Positions 21,396 through 33,761 of a stretch of DNA of 64,000 nucleotides are shown in pieces. Within the stretch, counting starts at the first letter, position 1, and every line of letters starts with the position of its first letter. The stretch is from NCBI RefSeq assembly GCF_030272615.1, contig NC_081412.1:691930083-691994082 (forward strand). The letters run 5' to 3'. A program made the position numbers and the translations under genes. Below the pieces are notes generated by a model. The model was not told where the DNA came from and did not search any database. It saw nothing but the letters and a program-made list of their open reading frames with translations. The DNA comes from Cryptomeria japonica (lineage: Eukaryota > Streptophyta > Pinopsida > Cupressales > Cupressaceae).

Positions 21396-23379
21396 ATAGG
21401 CGTATGACCATGCAAAGTTGATTTGTCGTTATGTGAAGAAACTTATGAATTTTGACCTTTCTCACTCTGTCAAAGATTGAGCCAAGAATATGTTGTGTGG
21501 AACTTCTTCGGTGCCAATATTTGTTTTGATAGTCTCTTCTACCAACATGGATGACTTTTCTTCATATGATGCCAGGAGAATGTCGAGCCTTCCATCTTCG
21601 GGTGCCTTGGAGAGGTTTTCGCCCTTAGATACGTCCTTTCTTTTTACTTTTTTGGGGTCAGACAGTGCCACAACATGGTTTTCACCATAAGACCCTTGAT
21701 TTGTTTTTATTTTTATATTTTTGCGACTAGAAGGCCCGACACCCTCACCAAACTATGTCACGTTGTTGAGTTCTATAGTGTATCCTGCTTTATGGTCCCC
21801 AGCGGGAAGATCCTCTCGTATGCCAAGATAGTCAATAAGGGATTCATCATTTTGGAATGTGTCAAACTGTTTAGGTCCTTCATGGTCCCAGTTAAGTTGG
21901 TGGTGAACAAGGGGACGGCCTTTGATGTCTTCAAAGTTAGCATGGTTAAGAGTGAAGATGTAGTATTATTCAGGTATGTCGAGGTAGTTATCGAGGTCAT
22001 CATTCACACTCTCCTCATCAGTCTCGATCATGAACGAATCAAAATTATCATCACTAGTAGCGCATTCTAGGACAGGTGTTCTCATTCTATGTGATTTCAA
22101 CCCAAGACCTAGAGGCAAAGATTGTATGGGATCCTCTGGGGTTGTTTCTTGACCAACTTTGAATTTTCTATTAAATTCCTCTTCTTCTGTTGGTTCACTT
22201 GGTTCTCTAAATGTCTCGGTGAGCTCATAGTCACTAGAGGATTTGTCTGAACCCCATTCCCATTCATTGGAGTCTGTGGAATAGTGATTTTCTTGTTGAA
22301 TTTTGGCAGCTTCGATTTGTAATGCTTCTTCTGTCTTTTGAGTATGAACCTTGGAAGTCATGAAACCAAGTCCTTTGGAACATTCCTTTTTGAGTATCAA
22401 TTCAAGTTGTAAAGGCTCAATGATGCCTTCTTTTCTTAATCCAAGAGGACTTTTGCCATCATACCTAAATTTTTGTAGGATCTTGAACCCTTTTCCATAC
22501 TTTTCACATGGTATGCTGATATGATCTTGTGTATCATTTTCAGGGTCTTTGTAAAGCATTTTGTATAAGTCTTCTTCTTCCACTTCACCCCATTTTTGTA
22601 AGATTGTAGGATCCCATTTAAGTGTAATGATAGATACCTGCTTAGTAGGATGTGGTCGTCCATATTCTTTTGGTGAATTCATGACTTGTTGTAAGTACAT
22701 GGTTTGATTCAAAGTGTATTCACCCATACCCTTGTCCTGGAGTTTCCCTTTAAGCTCACCTTGTTTTGATGTCAAAGGTTTTAATGACTCAGGATCAATG
22801 TATGCAGAAGAAGGAACAGCTTCCCTATTACTTGGGATGATCATTTCAGTATTCAGTCTCAAGTTATTGTAGTATATGAATGGATTAGGATCTCCATTAA
22901 CTGTTATTTCAACTTCGTTGTGAGGAAACTTGATGCATTGGTGATATGTAGATGGGACTGCCCTTATTTCATGAATCCAAGGATGTCCTAGCAATATGTT
23001 GTATGTGAGATCAAGATCTAGTACTTGAAAAACCACATCCTTTGTAGCCGGCCCAACTCGAAGAGGTAAGGTGATTGTGCCTTTGGATGAACACTCTTCA
23101 TCATCATATGCTTTGATGGTAATTTTGTTTGTAGAATTCACAGCTTTGTTGGAATATCCCAATTGTTTAATAGTGCTCAATGTACAAATGTTTAAACCTT
23201 CTCCTCCATCTATCAGGACTCGTTTGATTCTATGTTTGTGTATGAAGGCTTCAATGTGTAATGGTGCATTATGTGGCTGACTTATAGAGGCGTCATCGGC
23301 TTCTGTGAATGTAAGAGAGTGTGGAATGGAAAGGTATCCCACCATGGCTTGAATCTAGTCCATGTTTAGATCAGTAGGA
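21396..23379 (-). pseudogene. Protease and connector of element A
   Basis: A retropepsin-like motif, 'KRVLIDGGEGLNICTL', lies at about 23200 (the usual form is DGGAG; element B has it intact, so Ala to Glu here is a lesion). It is followed by 'YNILLGHPWIH', the flap-side motif of plant gypsy proteases. A long acidic connector (21966-22700) leads to the RT. The frame is open from 23345 to 21966, with further in-frame stops down to 21460. At 23379 the copia element F interrupts the reading frame, which resumes in phase at 29382. Confidence 0.8.
23375..23379. repeat. Target site duplication of element F (left)
   Basis: tagga, repeated at 29377-29381. The uninterrupted site is visible in element B near 58411 (cagtaggaatggcc). 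Confidence 0.95.
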
Positions 23380-24264
23380 TGTAAGGAAGTTAAGTAGCGG
23401 AAACAACTTCCTACACTAACCTTGAGAGGAGGGTAATGCAAAACTTTTTCAGATCATTACAATAGTTACAGAAAATAGAAATAGATATAATAGCAATCAT
23501 ACCACAACACAATGATTTACGTGGGGAAAACCCTTTCGGGAGAAAAACCCCACCCTCCAAAAGCAGCTCAATATTTTATTCAGCAATCAAAAACAGATTA
23601 CAACATACTTGCAGAGCAAGCTCTTTGCAGGAGTACCACTAATCAAAGATTCAGAGGCAACTCAATAGCCATAAGACTCTTACACACAACCTCTATCTCA
23701 CACACCTCATAAATAGGAGATACAATACAAGAAACCGTCAAACGGTATTACAAAACCATGGGCTAAAACCACCCAATAAGGTGCAGCCGACCTTATCTCC
23801 CTTCTATGACATGTTAAAGCACACATCAACACGTGTCGCTCCCTTTTACAGCTCATTTATGTATCTGATATAAATTATTTTTCCTATTTCAGGAGTACAA
23901 ACTTCCGAAGGCCATAACTTGAGAACCGGGTGTCCGATTGACGAACCGTTTGAAGCACAGAAAAGCTCGCGAAGTGCTCTATCACCTCGTAACCAGCTGC
24001 ACCAGTTACGGAAACTTTTCAGGGCATTTTGGATCCTCTAAAGCCCCCAAAATTAAGTTTAAACATTTTATCGCACCCCTCCAAGATGAAAACTTTAATA
24101 TCTTCAAAACTAGCTGTGACCTTGCGATGCAACTTTACCGGAATGCTTATCTAACCAACCAGAAGCTTTAGGGAAAGTTTCGCACCATTTCGTGCTCAAA
24201 TGAAAACTTACTATAAATAGTAACCTCGCATAAATGCAAGGTTGAGACACCATTTTTCCCAACA
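23380..24264 (-). repeat. 3' LTR of element F
   Basis: 885 bp; on the plus strand from tgtaaggaagttaag to ttttcccaaca. Contains 'gatttacgtggggaaaaccc' near 23514, common in plant copia LTRs. Confidence 0.95.
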
Positions 24265-24281
24265 AATCTCCCACTTGTCGA
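24265..24281 (-). other. Polypurine tract of element F
   Basis: On the minus strand, gacaagtgggagatt directly precedes the LTR start TGTTGGG. Confidence 0.8.
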
Positions 24282-24320
24282 ACACCTTGCAAGAGCGGAA
24301 GGGAATGTCAACACAATGAA

Positions 24321-27300
24321 TCAATTGCTAGGGGCCATAAGGCCCATAGATTCTAAACACCATCTGAACTTCTCTGTGCTCACAGCCTTAGTTAAAGCAT
24401 CTGCAACATTCATCAAAGTTTCCACCTTAACCAACTTCACCCTACCATCTTCGACCATATCTCTAACAAAATGATACTGAACATCAATATGTTTGGTCCG
24501 GGCATGAAATGTCGGGTTCTTAGCTAGGCTAAATGCACTCTGACTGTCACAGTAAACTGTCACTGTACCTTGTTTTATTCCAATATCCAAACATAGTCTC
24601 TTAAGCCAAATGGCCTCTTTACAAGCATGAGTAGCTACCATATACTCTGCTTCAGTAGTGGATAGAGTAACCACAGCCTGTCGCTTACTCATCCAACTAA
24701 TTGCACCACCAAACAAAGTAAACACATAAGCACTGGTGGATCTTCTGCTATCAATATCACCTGCCCAATCTGAATCCACATAACCATGGATATCAAGGGA
24801 AGTCATGTCTCCAACTGAATTACCATGATAACACAAAGAATACTCTGAAGTACCCTTCAAATATCTAAAGACTCTTTTGACTGCATCCCAATGAACTCTA
24901 CGAGGATTAGACATATATCTAGAAAGTACTCCCACTGCTTGGGCAATATCTGGTCTAGTACAGACCATAGCATACATCAAGCTTCCAACCGCACTCTAGT
25001 AAGGCACTCTACTCATGTCTTCCATCTCCAATGGGGATGTAGGACAATCTGAAATAGATAGTTTCATTCCAACTGTAAAAGGAACACTCAATGGTCTACA
25101 ATTCTGCATGTTGAACCTCTGTAACACTGAATTCACATACTTACTTTGGCCTAGCCATAGCTTTCTGTTCACCCTATCTCTTCTAATTTCCATCCCAAGA
25201 ATGTACTTTGCTGCACCAAGATCTTTCATTTCAAATTTAGCAGCGAGCTGAGACTTCAGTTCTGAAATCATACCTTTCCCTTTACCAATGAATAACATAT
25301 CATCAACATACAATGCAATGAATAAGAAATGATCACCATAAGATTTATAATAAACACAGTGATCTGATTTAGAACGTTCAAATCCCAAACTCAACACATA
25401 TGTATCAAATTTCTGGTACCACATCCTAGGACTTTGTTTGAGGCCATACAAAGATTTCTTCAATTTACAGACCAAATTACTTTTGCCTTTCACCACATAG
25501 TGCTCTGGCTATGTCATATAAATATCTTCCTCCAAATCACCATGAAGGAAAGCAGTTTTCACATCCATTTGCTCAACCTCTAAATCATAAGCAGTAGCAA
25601 TAGAAAGAAAAAATCTAATGGACGTCATTTTTGCAACAGGAGAAAATATCTCACTGTAATCAACACCCTCAACCTGAGAGTAGCCTTTTGCAACCAACCT
25701 TGCTTTATACTTCTCAATGCTTCCATCTGAACCAATCTTTTTCTTGAACACCCATTTACAACCAACAGGTTTTCGTCCTTCAGGCAATGGTACAAGATCC
25801 CATGTATCATTCTTTTTCAAAGCTGCCATTTCTTCCTCCATAGCAATCTTCCAGGATTCTGCATCATTCATACCTAATGCCTCTTCTACAGATTTCGGTT
25901 CATCCACACTAGTATTCAGAGAAAAAATACATCTCCAATCATCAGGTGAATACCTTTCAGGTGGTTGTCTATGTCTTGTAGACCTTCGAACAAGCTGAGT
26001 TGGAGGTTCTTCCTCCTCTTCTGAAGATTCAGAGCTAGACGAGCTCTCCTCAAATTCTTGCCTATCTAGGGGTCTCGATTCAACTCTTTCAGGTGTAGAA
26101 AGAAGTTGAATCACATCTTCTTTTTTAGTCTGTCCTGGCTGCAATGTAACAGAAGGAGACTTAATTTCTCTAAAAATAACACTTCTACTGTGAATTACCT
26201 TTTGTGCGACAGGGTCCCAAAGCTTGTATCCTTTCACACCATAACTATACTCGATGAAGATACATTTCACAACCTTGTTCTCCAACTTTGTTCGCTTCTT
26301 CTTTGGCACATGTGCATATGCCTCGCAACCAAAAACTCCAAGATGTCTCAATGAAGGCTTGTGACCTGACCATGCTTCCATAGGTGTTTTATCAACAAGA
26401 GCTGATGTAGGAGACCTGTTAATTAGGTAGCAAGCAGTGGCAACAGCTTCAGCCCAAAACTTTTGTTCGAGACCAGCACCACTCAACATTCTCCTAGCCT
26501 TCTCCATTAGTGTCCTGTTCATTCTTTCTGCAACTCCATTCTGCTGTGGAGAATATGGAGTTGTCTTCTGCCTGTTAATTCCACAGTCTTTACAAAATCT
26601 ATCAAAATCATTAGAGCAAAACTCACCGCCATTATCAGTTCTCAAACATTTTATTTTCTTTCCAGTCTGCAACTCAACCATTACTTTAAATTCTTTAAAA
26701 TGACTAAAAACTTTAGATTTACTCTTTAGAAAATATACCCATGTCCTTCTACTAAAATCATCAATAAATGAAACATAATATGTGGATTTTCCAATCGAAG
26801 AGACATCTACTGGACTAAACACATCAGAATGGATAAGATCCAAAACACCACAAGTTTTATGAGAACTCGAGTAAAACTGAACGTGGTTTTGTTTTCCATA
26901 AATGCAATGCTCACAGAAATCAAAGTCAAGGTTACAGTCATTCAAACCTTCAACAAGGTTTTTATTTTTCAAGGTCCTTAGACCCTTTTCTCCAATGTGG
27001 CCAAGTCTCTGGTGCCATAACATAGTCTTCTCTGCAGGTAACTTTGCTTCAGACGAAAGAGCACCCTTAGGTACCCAAAAACCATTTCCATCTGCTGAAG
27101 GTGAAACCTTCAAATCTTCCAGTGAAGTATCCGCAGATTTGCTTTTTACAGAAGTGCTATTACATTCAACAGTGTATGCTTCAAGCTTATACAAAGTGCC
27201 AAATCTGACACCTCTAGCAACTACCATAGCACCCTTAATCATCTTACATCCTGCTTCAGAAAAGACTACCTGCACACCCGCATCTATCAGTTTGCTCACA

Positions 27301-28367
27301 GATAACAGGTTTCGTTTTAATCCAGGGATATGCAGCACACCATTAATCCTTTTTATTCTACCATCAGAAAACTTGATTCTAACTTTACCTCGACCAACAA
27401 TGTCTAGATGTGAATCATCACCCAAGTACACCTTACCTCCATTAAATCCTTCATATTCAGAAAACCAATCTCTATTGGAAGTCATATGAAAAGATGCACC
27501 TGAGTCAATTAGCCAGGCATCATTACCTGCATGAGTCACCAAAGCCGCAATAAATGCATCACCATCTTCCTTGTCAGACTCAGAATCCGAATCGAACTTT
27601 TTCTTTTTCTTCTTCTTCTTTTCTTGTTTGCAGTCCTTACGGATGTGACCCGGTTTACCACAGTTCCAGCAAATGACTTTGGACTTTCCAGGAGATTTCG
27701 ATCTCCCTTTGGATTTGGACTTGTCGCACTTCTCATTCTTCTTGCCTTTCTCCTTAGGTCTTCCACGAACGGTTAGGGCTTCCTTTGAACTGATGGATAC
27801 CTTCCTTCGCATCTCTTCACCGAGTAGGGCACCCACCACGTCTTCAGATTTCAAAACAACAGAAGTACTACCGATAGCCATAACAAGATAATCCCACGAA
27901 TCAGGCAAAGAACAAAGCAAGATCTGACATTTCTCCTCCTCGTCCATCTTAACACCGACGGATACTAATTGAGCCACCAACATATTGAATGCTTCCAGGT
28001 GGTCCGCAATTCATCCACCCTCTTCCATCTTTAAGGAATACAATTTCTTTCTTAAGAAAATTTGATTTAATAAAGATTTCACTTGATACATCTCACCAAG
28101 CTTAGTCCATAGCTTGTTTGCAGAGTTCTCTTCATGGACATTGATTAGAACAGAGTCTGCCAGGCACAGTCTGATTAGACCCTTGGCTTTTCAGTCCATA
28201 ACATCATACTGAGCTGCCGCAGTAGGATCTGAGAGCCTTTGGACATTCGCATCAACAGCATCCCAAAGATCTTGATCTATTAGCAGATCTTCCATCTTCA
28301 GCTTCCACATCTCAAAATTACTTCCATTAAATTTCTCCACCTCTATTCTCCCTGACGAACTCGCCAT
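24321..28367 (-). pseudogene. Gag-pol polyprotein of element F
   Basis: Starts MASSSGRIEVEKFNG at 28367 and ends at 24321; 4,047 nt in a single frame. Gag (UBN2-type) leads to the zinc knuckle CWNCGKPGHIRKDC (about 27640). Protease has 'WLIDSGASFHMT' (about 27510). The pre-integrase zinc region has 'LWHQRLGHIGEKGL' with CEHC. The integrase core has 'LIHSDVFSPV', 'RTDNGGEFCSNDF' and 'PQQNGVAERMNRTL'. RT has 'CKWVFKKKIG', 'DVKTAFLHGDLEEDIYM' and 'ALYVDDMLF' (catalytic YVDD). RNase H has 'YVDSDWAGD', 'STTEAEYM' and 'YCDSQSA'. Broken by four stops: TGA at 28191-28193 and 28011-28013 (gag), TAG at 25509-25511 and 24996-24998 (RT). Each is one base from a plausible sense codon. All domains are otherwise present. 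Confidence 0.95.
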
Positions 28368-28477
28368 CTGAATATTCCTGCAACAAGATCAAAAAGTGTC
28401 TTCTGCACAAGCTCCCACTCAAATCTGGATTAGTTCAAAAAACCCAACTGCCCACAATTGAAACCAAAGGTGATCAG

Positions 28478-28490
28478 GCTCTGATACCAC
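28478..28490 (-). other. Primer binding site of element F (tRNA-iMet)
   Basis: TGGTATCAGAGCC on the minus strand, one base from the 5' LTR border at 28492. Confidence 0.95.
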
Positions 28491-28491
28491 T

Positions 28492-29376
28492 TGTAAGGAA
28501 GTTAAGTAGCGGAAACAACTTCCTACACTAACCTTGAGAGGAGGGTAATGCAAAAATTTTTCAGATCATTACAACAGTTACAGAAAATAGAAATAGATAT
28601 AATAGCAATCATACCACAACACAATGATTTACGTGGGGAAAACCCTTTCGGGAGAAAAACCCCACCCTCCAAAAGCAGCTCAATATTTTATTCAGCAATC
28701 AAAAACAGATTACAACATACTTGCAGAGCAAGCTCTTCGCAGGAGTACCACTAATCAAAGATTCAGAGGCAACTCAATAGCCATAAGACTCTTACACACA
28801 ACCTCTATCTCACACACCTCATAAATAGGAGATACAATACAAGAAACCGTCAAACGGTATTACAAAACCATGGGCTAAAACCACCCAATAAGGTGCAGCC
28901 GACCTTATCTCCCTTCTATGACATGTTAAAGCACACATCAACACATTTCGCTCCCTTTTACAGGTCATTTATGTATCCGATATAAATTATTTTTCCTATT
29001 TCAGGAGTACAAACTTTCGGAGGCCATAACTTGAGAACCGGGTGTCCGATTGACGAACCGTTTGAAGCACCGAAAAGCTCGCGAAGTGCTCTATCATCTC
29101 GTAACCCACTATGCTGGTTACGGAAACTTTTCAGGGCATTTCGGAGCCTCTAAAGCCCCCAAAATTAAGTTTAAACATTTTATCGCACCCCTCCAAGATG
29201 AAAACTTTAATATCTTCAAAACTAGCTGTGACCTTGCGATGCAACTTTACCGGAATGCTTATCTAACCAACCAGAAGCTTTAGGGAGAGTTTTGCACCAT
29301 TTTGTGCTCAAATGAAAACTTACTATAAATAGTAACCTCGTATAAATGCAAGGTTGAGACACCATTTTTCCCAACA
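28492..29376 (-). repeat. 5' LTR of element F
   Basis: 885 bp, same length as the 3' LTR. Followed on the right by the TSD tagga (29377-29381). Confidence 0.95.
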
Positions 29377-29381
29377 TAGGA

Positions 29382-31360
29382 ATGGCAGTGTCTCTCAAGA
29401 TTTTGTCAAGAATAGCTTTATGTGCGGGGGATATGCGTAAGAGCTCAAGGATGGAGATAAGCACAGGTGTCTTCCCTAACTGTTCTACAAGGTCATATTC
29501 AGGCTTGGTTGATGAAGAAGCAGTGTTTTTAGCTAGAGCACCTTACAAAGTGAATTTACCTCAATGAGCTATGACATTACATTTAGAGGTAGGTTCGAAA
29601 GAAGATCCCATGCCTCTTAGGACAATCCTGGGTCTCTGGGTAGAATTCTCAGGGGTTTTGTCCTTGATGATAATAGTAGAGACATAATTATCCATTGAAA
29701 TGTGATTGATAGTTGAATCATAGTTATAGGATGCTCTGGTATAGTTGGTCTGGTCATCTATGGCTGGAGATTCTCCCTTGTCATGCTTTTGGAATGGTTC
29801 CTTAAACATTTCATGTTCTTGATTGGATGAGTGTCCTTCAATCTCAATGTCACCTCTATCAATGAGATCTTATATGATGTTCTTCAGTCGATGACAATTT
29901 CCTATCTTATGACCCTTTCTCTTATGGAATTTGTAATACTCATCATCATTCCACCAATTTGGTTTGACCTTTGGCTCATATGGAGGAAAATCTAGAATTG
30001 TGATTACTTTGTTTGCCAATAGCTTCTTGAAAATTGACTCAAGTGGTTCTCCCAATGGGGTGTACTTCCTTCGTGATCTAGAAGTTGTTTGAGTATTCAC
30101 TTGATTGTTAGAGCTTGATCTCGAAAAAATGATTTTGGGTCGTACTGTATTAGCATCAACAACACCATCACTGACTGTGTTTTTGTTTTTATTTAAAAAT
30201 CTTGTCTTGTCTTTTCCTTTAAAGTCCTCTTTGGTTTCTTTGAATATCTTAATAATTCCTTGTTCAATTAGGACTTTTTCTGTTGCTAAGCCTTTTTCAA
30301 TGACGTCCTTGAAGGTGGACAAACAGGCTTCCCTTAGATCGTAGCCAATGTCTTTGTTAACATTCTGGGTGAACATCTCTACCATTTATTTTTGTGGAAT
30401 TTCACAAGAGCATCTGCTGGCTAGATTCCTCCATCTTTGTAAAAATGATGAAAAAGACTGTCCATCCTTTTGCTTGGTGTTGCACAAAGTAGTGACTGAT
30501 ATGTCTGTCTCTATGTTGTATGAGAAATGTTGGATAAATGCCTCTGCTAAGTCACCCATGACTTAATTCTAGGTGGAAGTTGGGAGAACCATTCCATAGC
30601 TTGATCACCTAAGCTTTGTGGGAATAATCTCATCAAATATGTCTCTTCTGAAGCTACCTCAATGCAAGCTGTAAAAAACTATCTTATGTGTGCCTTAGGA
30701 TCCCCTTTTCCTCTATACTTATCAAACTTAGGTGTCACAAAGTGTGTAGGAAAAGGAGGCATTGGAATGCTCTTGTCAAATGGATAAGGACATATGTCTC
30801 TCATTGTGTATGTTGGCTTCGTTGTATTTATGTCCTCCATTTTCTTTTGTAAGTCCCTAATTTGTTGCTCCAAATTTTTCTTAGGTGGAGATCGACTTCT
30901 TGGACCATACCCCATGCTTGAGGCACCAATTGAAGGAGCATGTTGCATATATGGATGATATTGATCATACACATGTTCATATGGTGGAGGTCTATAATGA
31001 TGTTGCGTATATGGACCACTTGGTATAGAGTCATGGTGAGGAATGGAATATCTGCTTTGTCCTTGTATACCATACTCTATAGGCATGTCATGAGTTTGTT
31101 CTAGTGTGTTGCCCTCAAATTTGATGCTGGGTTTCCTTGTGTCCAAAATTTGAGCATGCCTTTGAATATCCAATTGCTTTGGTGGTTGATCCTTAGCATT
31201 GATATGTGATTGAGCATATTTTTCTACATAAGACTCCCATAATGGTCTGCGAAGGTGAGTATCATATGCTTGACCATGTGTGTATGGGACCTCTGGTTTT
31301 TGAAACAAAGATGATGGTGATTCAGGCACAAGATGTGGTCCTCTATTGTCTCCACTATTA
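29382..31360 (-). pseudogene. Gag of element A, main part
   Basis: Contains a Pro/His/Tyr-rich region (31329-30850), 'YRGKGDPKAHIR', and the retrotransposon gag core 'DQAMEWFSQL' and 'IKSW' (about 30600). Next are 'VEMFTQNVNKDIGYDLREA' and a Tat-type zinc motif near 29900 reading YYKFHKRKGHKIGNCHRLK. Element B has CEFHKSKGHKIGNCHRLK there, so the first Cys is lost here. A one-base loss near 30557 shifts the frame. Stops at 30679, 29870 and 29561 each correspond to CAA or CGA codons in element B. It forms the particle shell and binds RNA. Confidence 0.8.
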
Positions 31361-31365
31361 GGCCT
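31361..31365. repeat. Target site duplication of solo LTR G (left)
   Basis: ggcct, repeated at 33350-33354. The unoccupied site in element B (about 60391) reads 'ctattaggtctcctttg'. Confidence 0.9.
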
Positions 31366-33349
31366 TGTAATGCCCCGCTAGGAAACCCCTAAGGGTTTAA
31401 GTTTAAAACACTCAAATAGAGTGTAAATTTTTTTTTTTTATAATAATTAAGAGCGTTAATGAAACGGTTACAATATAAAGATAAATTGTAGTTAACTCAA
31501 TTCATTATTAGACATGACATTAAAATACAATGGAGATTATCTGTCAACTTAGATATCACAGCGGAAGGCTCAGCCAATCCTAAGGAGTTTCCGAACGCGA
31601 TTACACAACCTTACACCTAACTCAACTTGCGTCATTAGATCCATTAAACTGGATAACTTAATTACGAGGTAATACATAGACCTTGATTAAATATGTGTTC
31701 AATGGTTTAACACCTTATATCTTTAGGAAGCGTTCAATTACTTTGATGGTTAGGAGGCCATTGAGAAGTTATTTATTCATTGCACTTTAACTTATAATTA
31801 CATTAGTAGGTCTCCAAATGGGTTCACGAGTTATAAGTATGACAAAGTTCATTCGCTAGAGTCTTAAGATAACCATCCTCGCTTGACATCATCCTTTAAT
31901 GCTATAAATGTGCTTAATGAGATTCATTCGTTTAGGGATTAAACTTCGATTAGTAAAACAAGGATGCCATCATTTGGTTTTAAAATATTTGCCCACATTT
32001 GTTATCTTTATTTTTTTTTATTAAAAGTATGGTTAATGAGAGAAATTCATTCCTTAAGGATTAACTACAATTATTAGAGTGAGGTCTCTTCATTTGTTTT
32101 CATGCATAGCCACCCGATGAGTTGAAGATTCTTATGAACGGTATAATGTGAGTAGCCATGAGAATTCATTTGATGTTTTAGAATAATACTACTAGATGGC
32201 TAAAATCAGTACGTTGAAAAATGTATTTGAGCCACAAGAGTTCATCCTTTAACTTTAGGATATAGTTAGCAATATAACATTTAACATTTCAAGATTAAAG
32301 TAAAAATTCCAAGGGATGCTCTTCCATTAGGATTGAATTACAATTATCTCGTTGCAAATCACTTTTTTTTTATTGTTAAATGAATATAATGTGAGAGAGA
32401 TTCTTCTATTAGATTTAATGTATCAACAACTAATTGAATCCCTTCTTCTTCAGTTCATCTTTAACAATCATAAAGAAATCCATTTGTTGGGGTTAAAATT
32501 AGGGTGGACTAGTTGAGTTCACCAATTATCAAGTTAAATTTCGGTAAGGTTGATTTGTTAAGTTTAAACGTAATTGACCAATCCACGATACCCAATATAT
32601 TGAAACATAATTATCATGACATTTCCCATTCTAATTCAATCTTAGCAACATGAGGGATTCCTTTTATAAAGATTAACATATGGGTTTTCTAGTTGGGTTC
32701 ACCCGGTTATAGAAATGATCTGGTGAGGATTATTGATTCACAATTACAACATAAATTACTAAGTATATTCGTCTACCCAATTTAAATTTCTAAATTCCTA
32801 ATGTGCTCGTCTACTCATACATTTTGAATTTAATACTTAGGATAACAAACCTCACTTACCTCGCGCAAGGCAAGCAAATTGAGGAAGTCCTCCAAGTCTC
32901 TCGACACGCATCCCAATGAAACGCAAGCCCCACGAATCCACACACGATGCCCACCTAACCATGGCTAAGGCAAGACGAGAGTTATATGACCACTAAATCC
33001 GAATTCAAAAGATGAAAGAGCATACTCAACCTTGCAAATTCCAAAGGAGATGAACCTTGCCCTAAGCGGTGTTGTACCTGCAATCTCCTGCACCCATGAA
33101 TTCATACGAGCATGCATATACAAATACATATTCAATGAGGATGTTAGCTCAAGATTTATCACACGGGTTAGGAACCATTGCATTTACACGAGAATCGATG
33201 CAAAAACACAATAATAAGTATGCTCAGTTTATTTATATTATCTAAACTACATATTGCATATCGGTTAATCTACCATTTGAGAATGCCACATAGGAAGTAA
33301 ATCAAGGTTAAACGGGTTTTAAAAGTTCGACTAGGGTAGGGGCATTACA
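31366..33349. mobile_element. Solo LTR G
   Basis: 1,984 bp from tgtaatgcccc to ggggcattaca: an 11-bp perfect terminal inverted repeat, TG...CA ends and a 5-bp TSD, with no internal coding region, primer site or second LTR. This is the structure left after recombination between the two LTRs of a full element. The interior has degenerate repeats of a unit like 'gagattcattc..taggattaa' (31918, 32038, 32397). Insertion plus one TSD is 1,989 bp, a multiple of three, so the gag frame of A is kept on both sides. Confidence 0.85.
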
Positions 33350-33354
33350 GGCCT

Positions 33355-33761
33355 CCTTTGATCCATGTTGAGGTGAGTCTGTTGCAAAGGTTGAGTTTCC
33401 ATTATTTGAGACTTGTCAAAATCATGAGGTATCTTGGCTCCACTTTGTGCCATCATTTGTAAAAGATATTGTCTATCTCTCCTCATTATTTCCTCAACCA
33501 ATTTATTGAAATGGGGATCCATAATGGATTCTTCCACATCTGTTGAATGTACAAAAAAGTTGTCCATATTGTCATTTTGTGTATCATTGTTGTTTGTAGT
33601 GTCCATGTGCTCAACATTTGGAATGTTTCTATAAGCATCCATGTCAGGTAATGTAGTATGATCAAAATTGAAAAAGATATCATTGTCATACTCATAGGAG
33701 CTCATGTTTGCAGACTCTTGAGCCTCTTTAGTTTCTCTCCTAGATTTTTGGGAACAACCAT
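33355..33761 (-). pseudogene. Gag N-terminus of element A
   Basis: Begins at ATG 33761, but a 7-base deletion relative to element B (which reads MVESRLQKSRRETKEAQ) throws this ATG out of frame. The in-frame part includes 'MSSYEYDNDIFFN' (ATG at 33705) and 'HFNKLVEEIMRRDRQYLL'. It continues across solo LTR G into 31360. Confidence 0.7.

Larger units (their letters stand above)
23380..29376 (-). mobile_element. Element F: complete Ty1/copia retrotransposon
   Basis: 5,997 bp on the minus strand with two 885-bp LTRs, TSD tagga, a tRNA-Met primer site, one gag-pol frame of 1,349 codons and a polypurine tract. It sits in the protease region of element A. By hand count the LTRs differ at about 24 positions (near 97% identity), seven of them clustered in a 17-bp stretch. 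Gag-pol domains are in copia order (integrase before RT). Four in-frame stops and no frameshift suggest fairly recent death. Lineage perhaps Tork-like, not certain. Confidence 0.95.

Noticed and set aside
25717-27891. Plus-strand frames across copia F
   Set aside because: They lie opposite the gag-pol frame and have no domain of their own.
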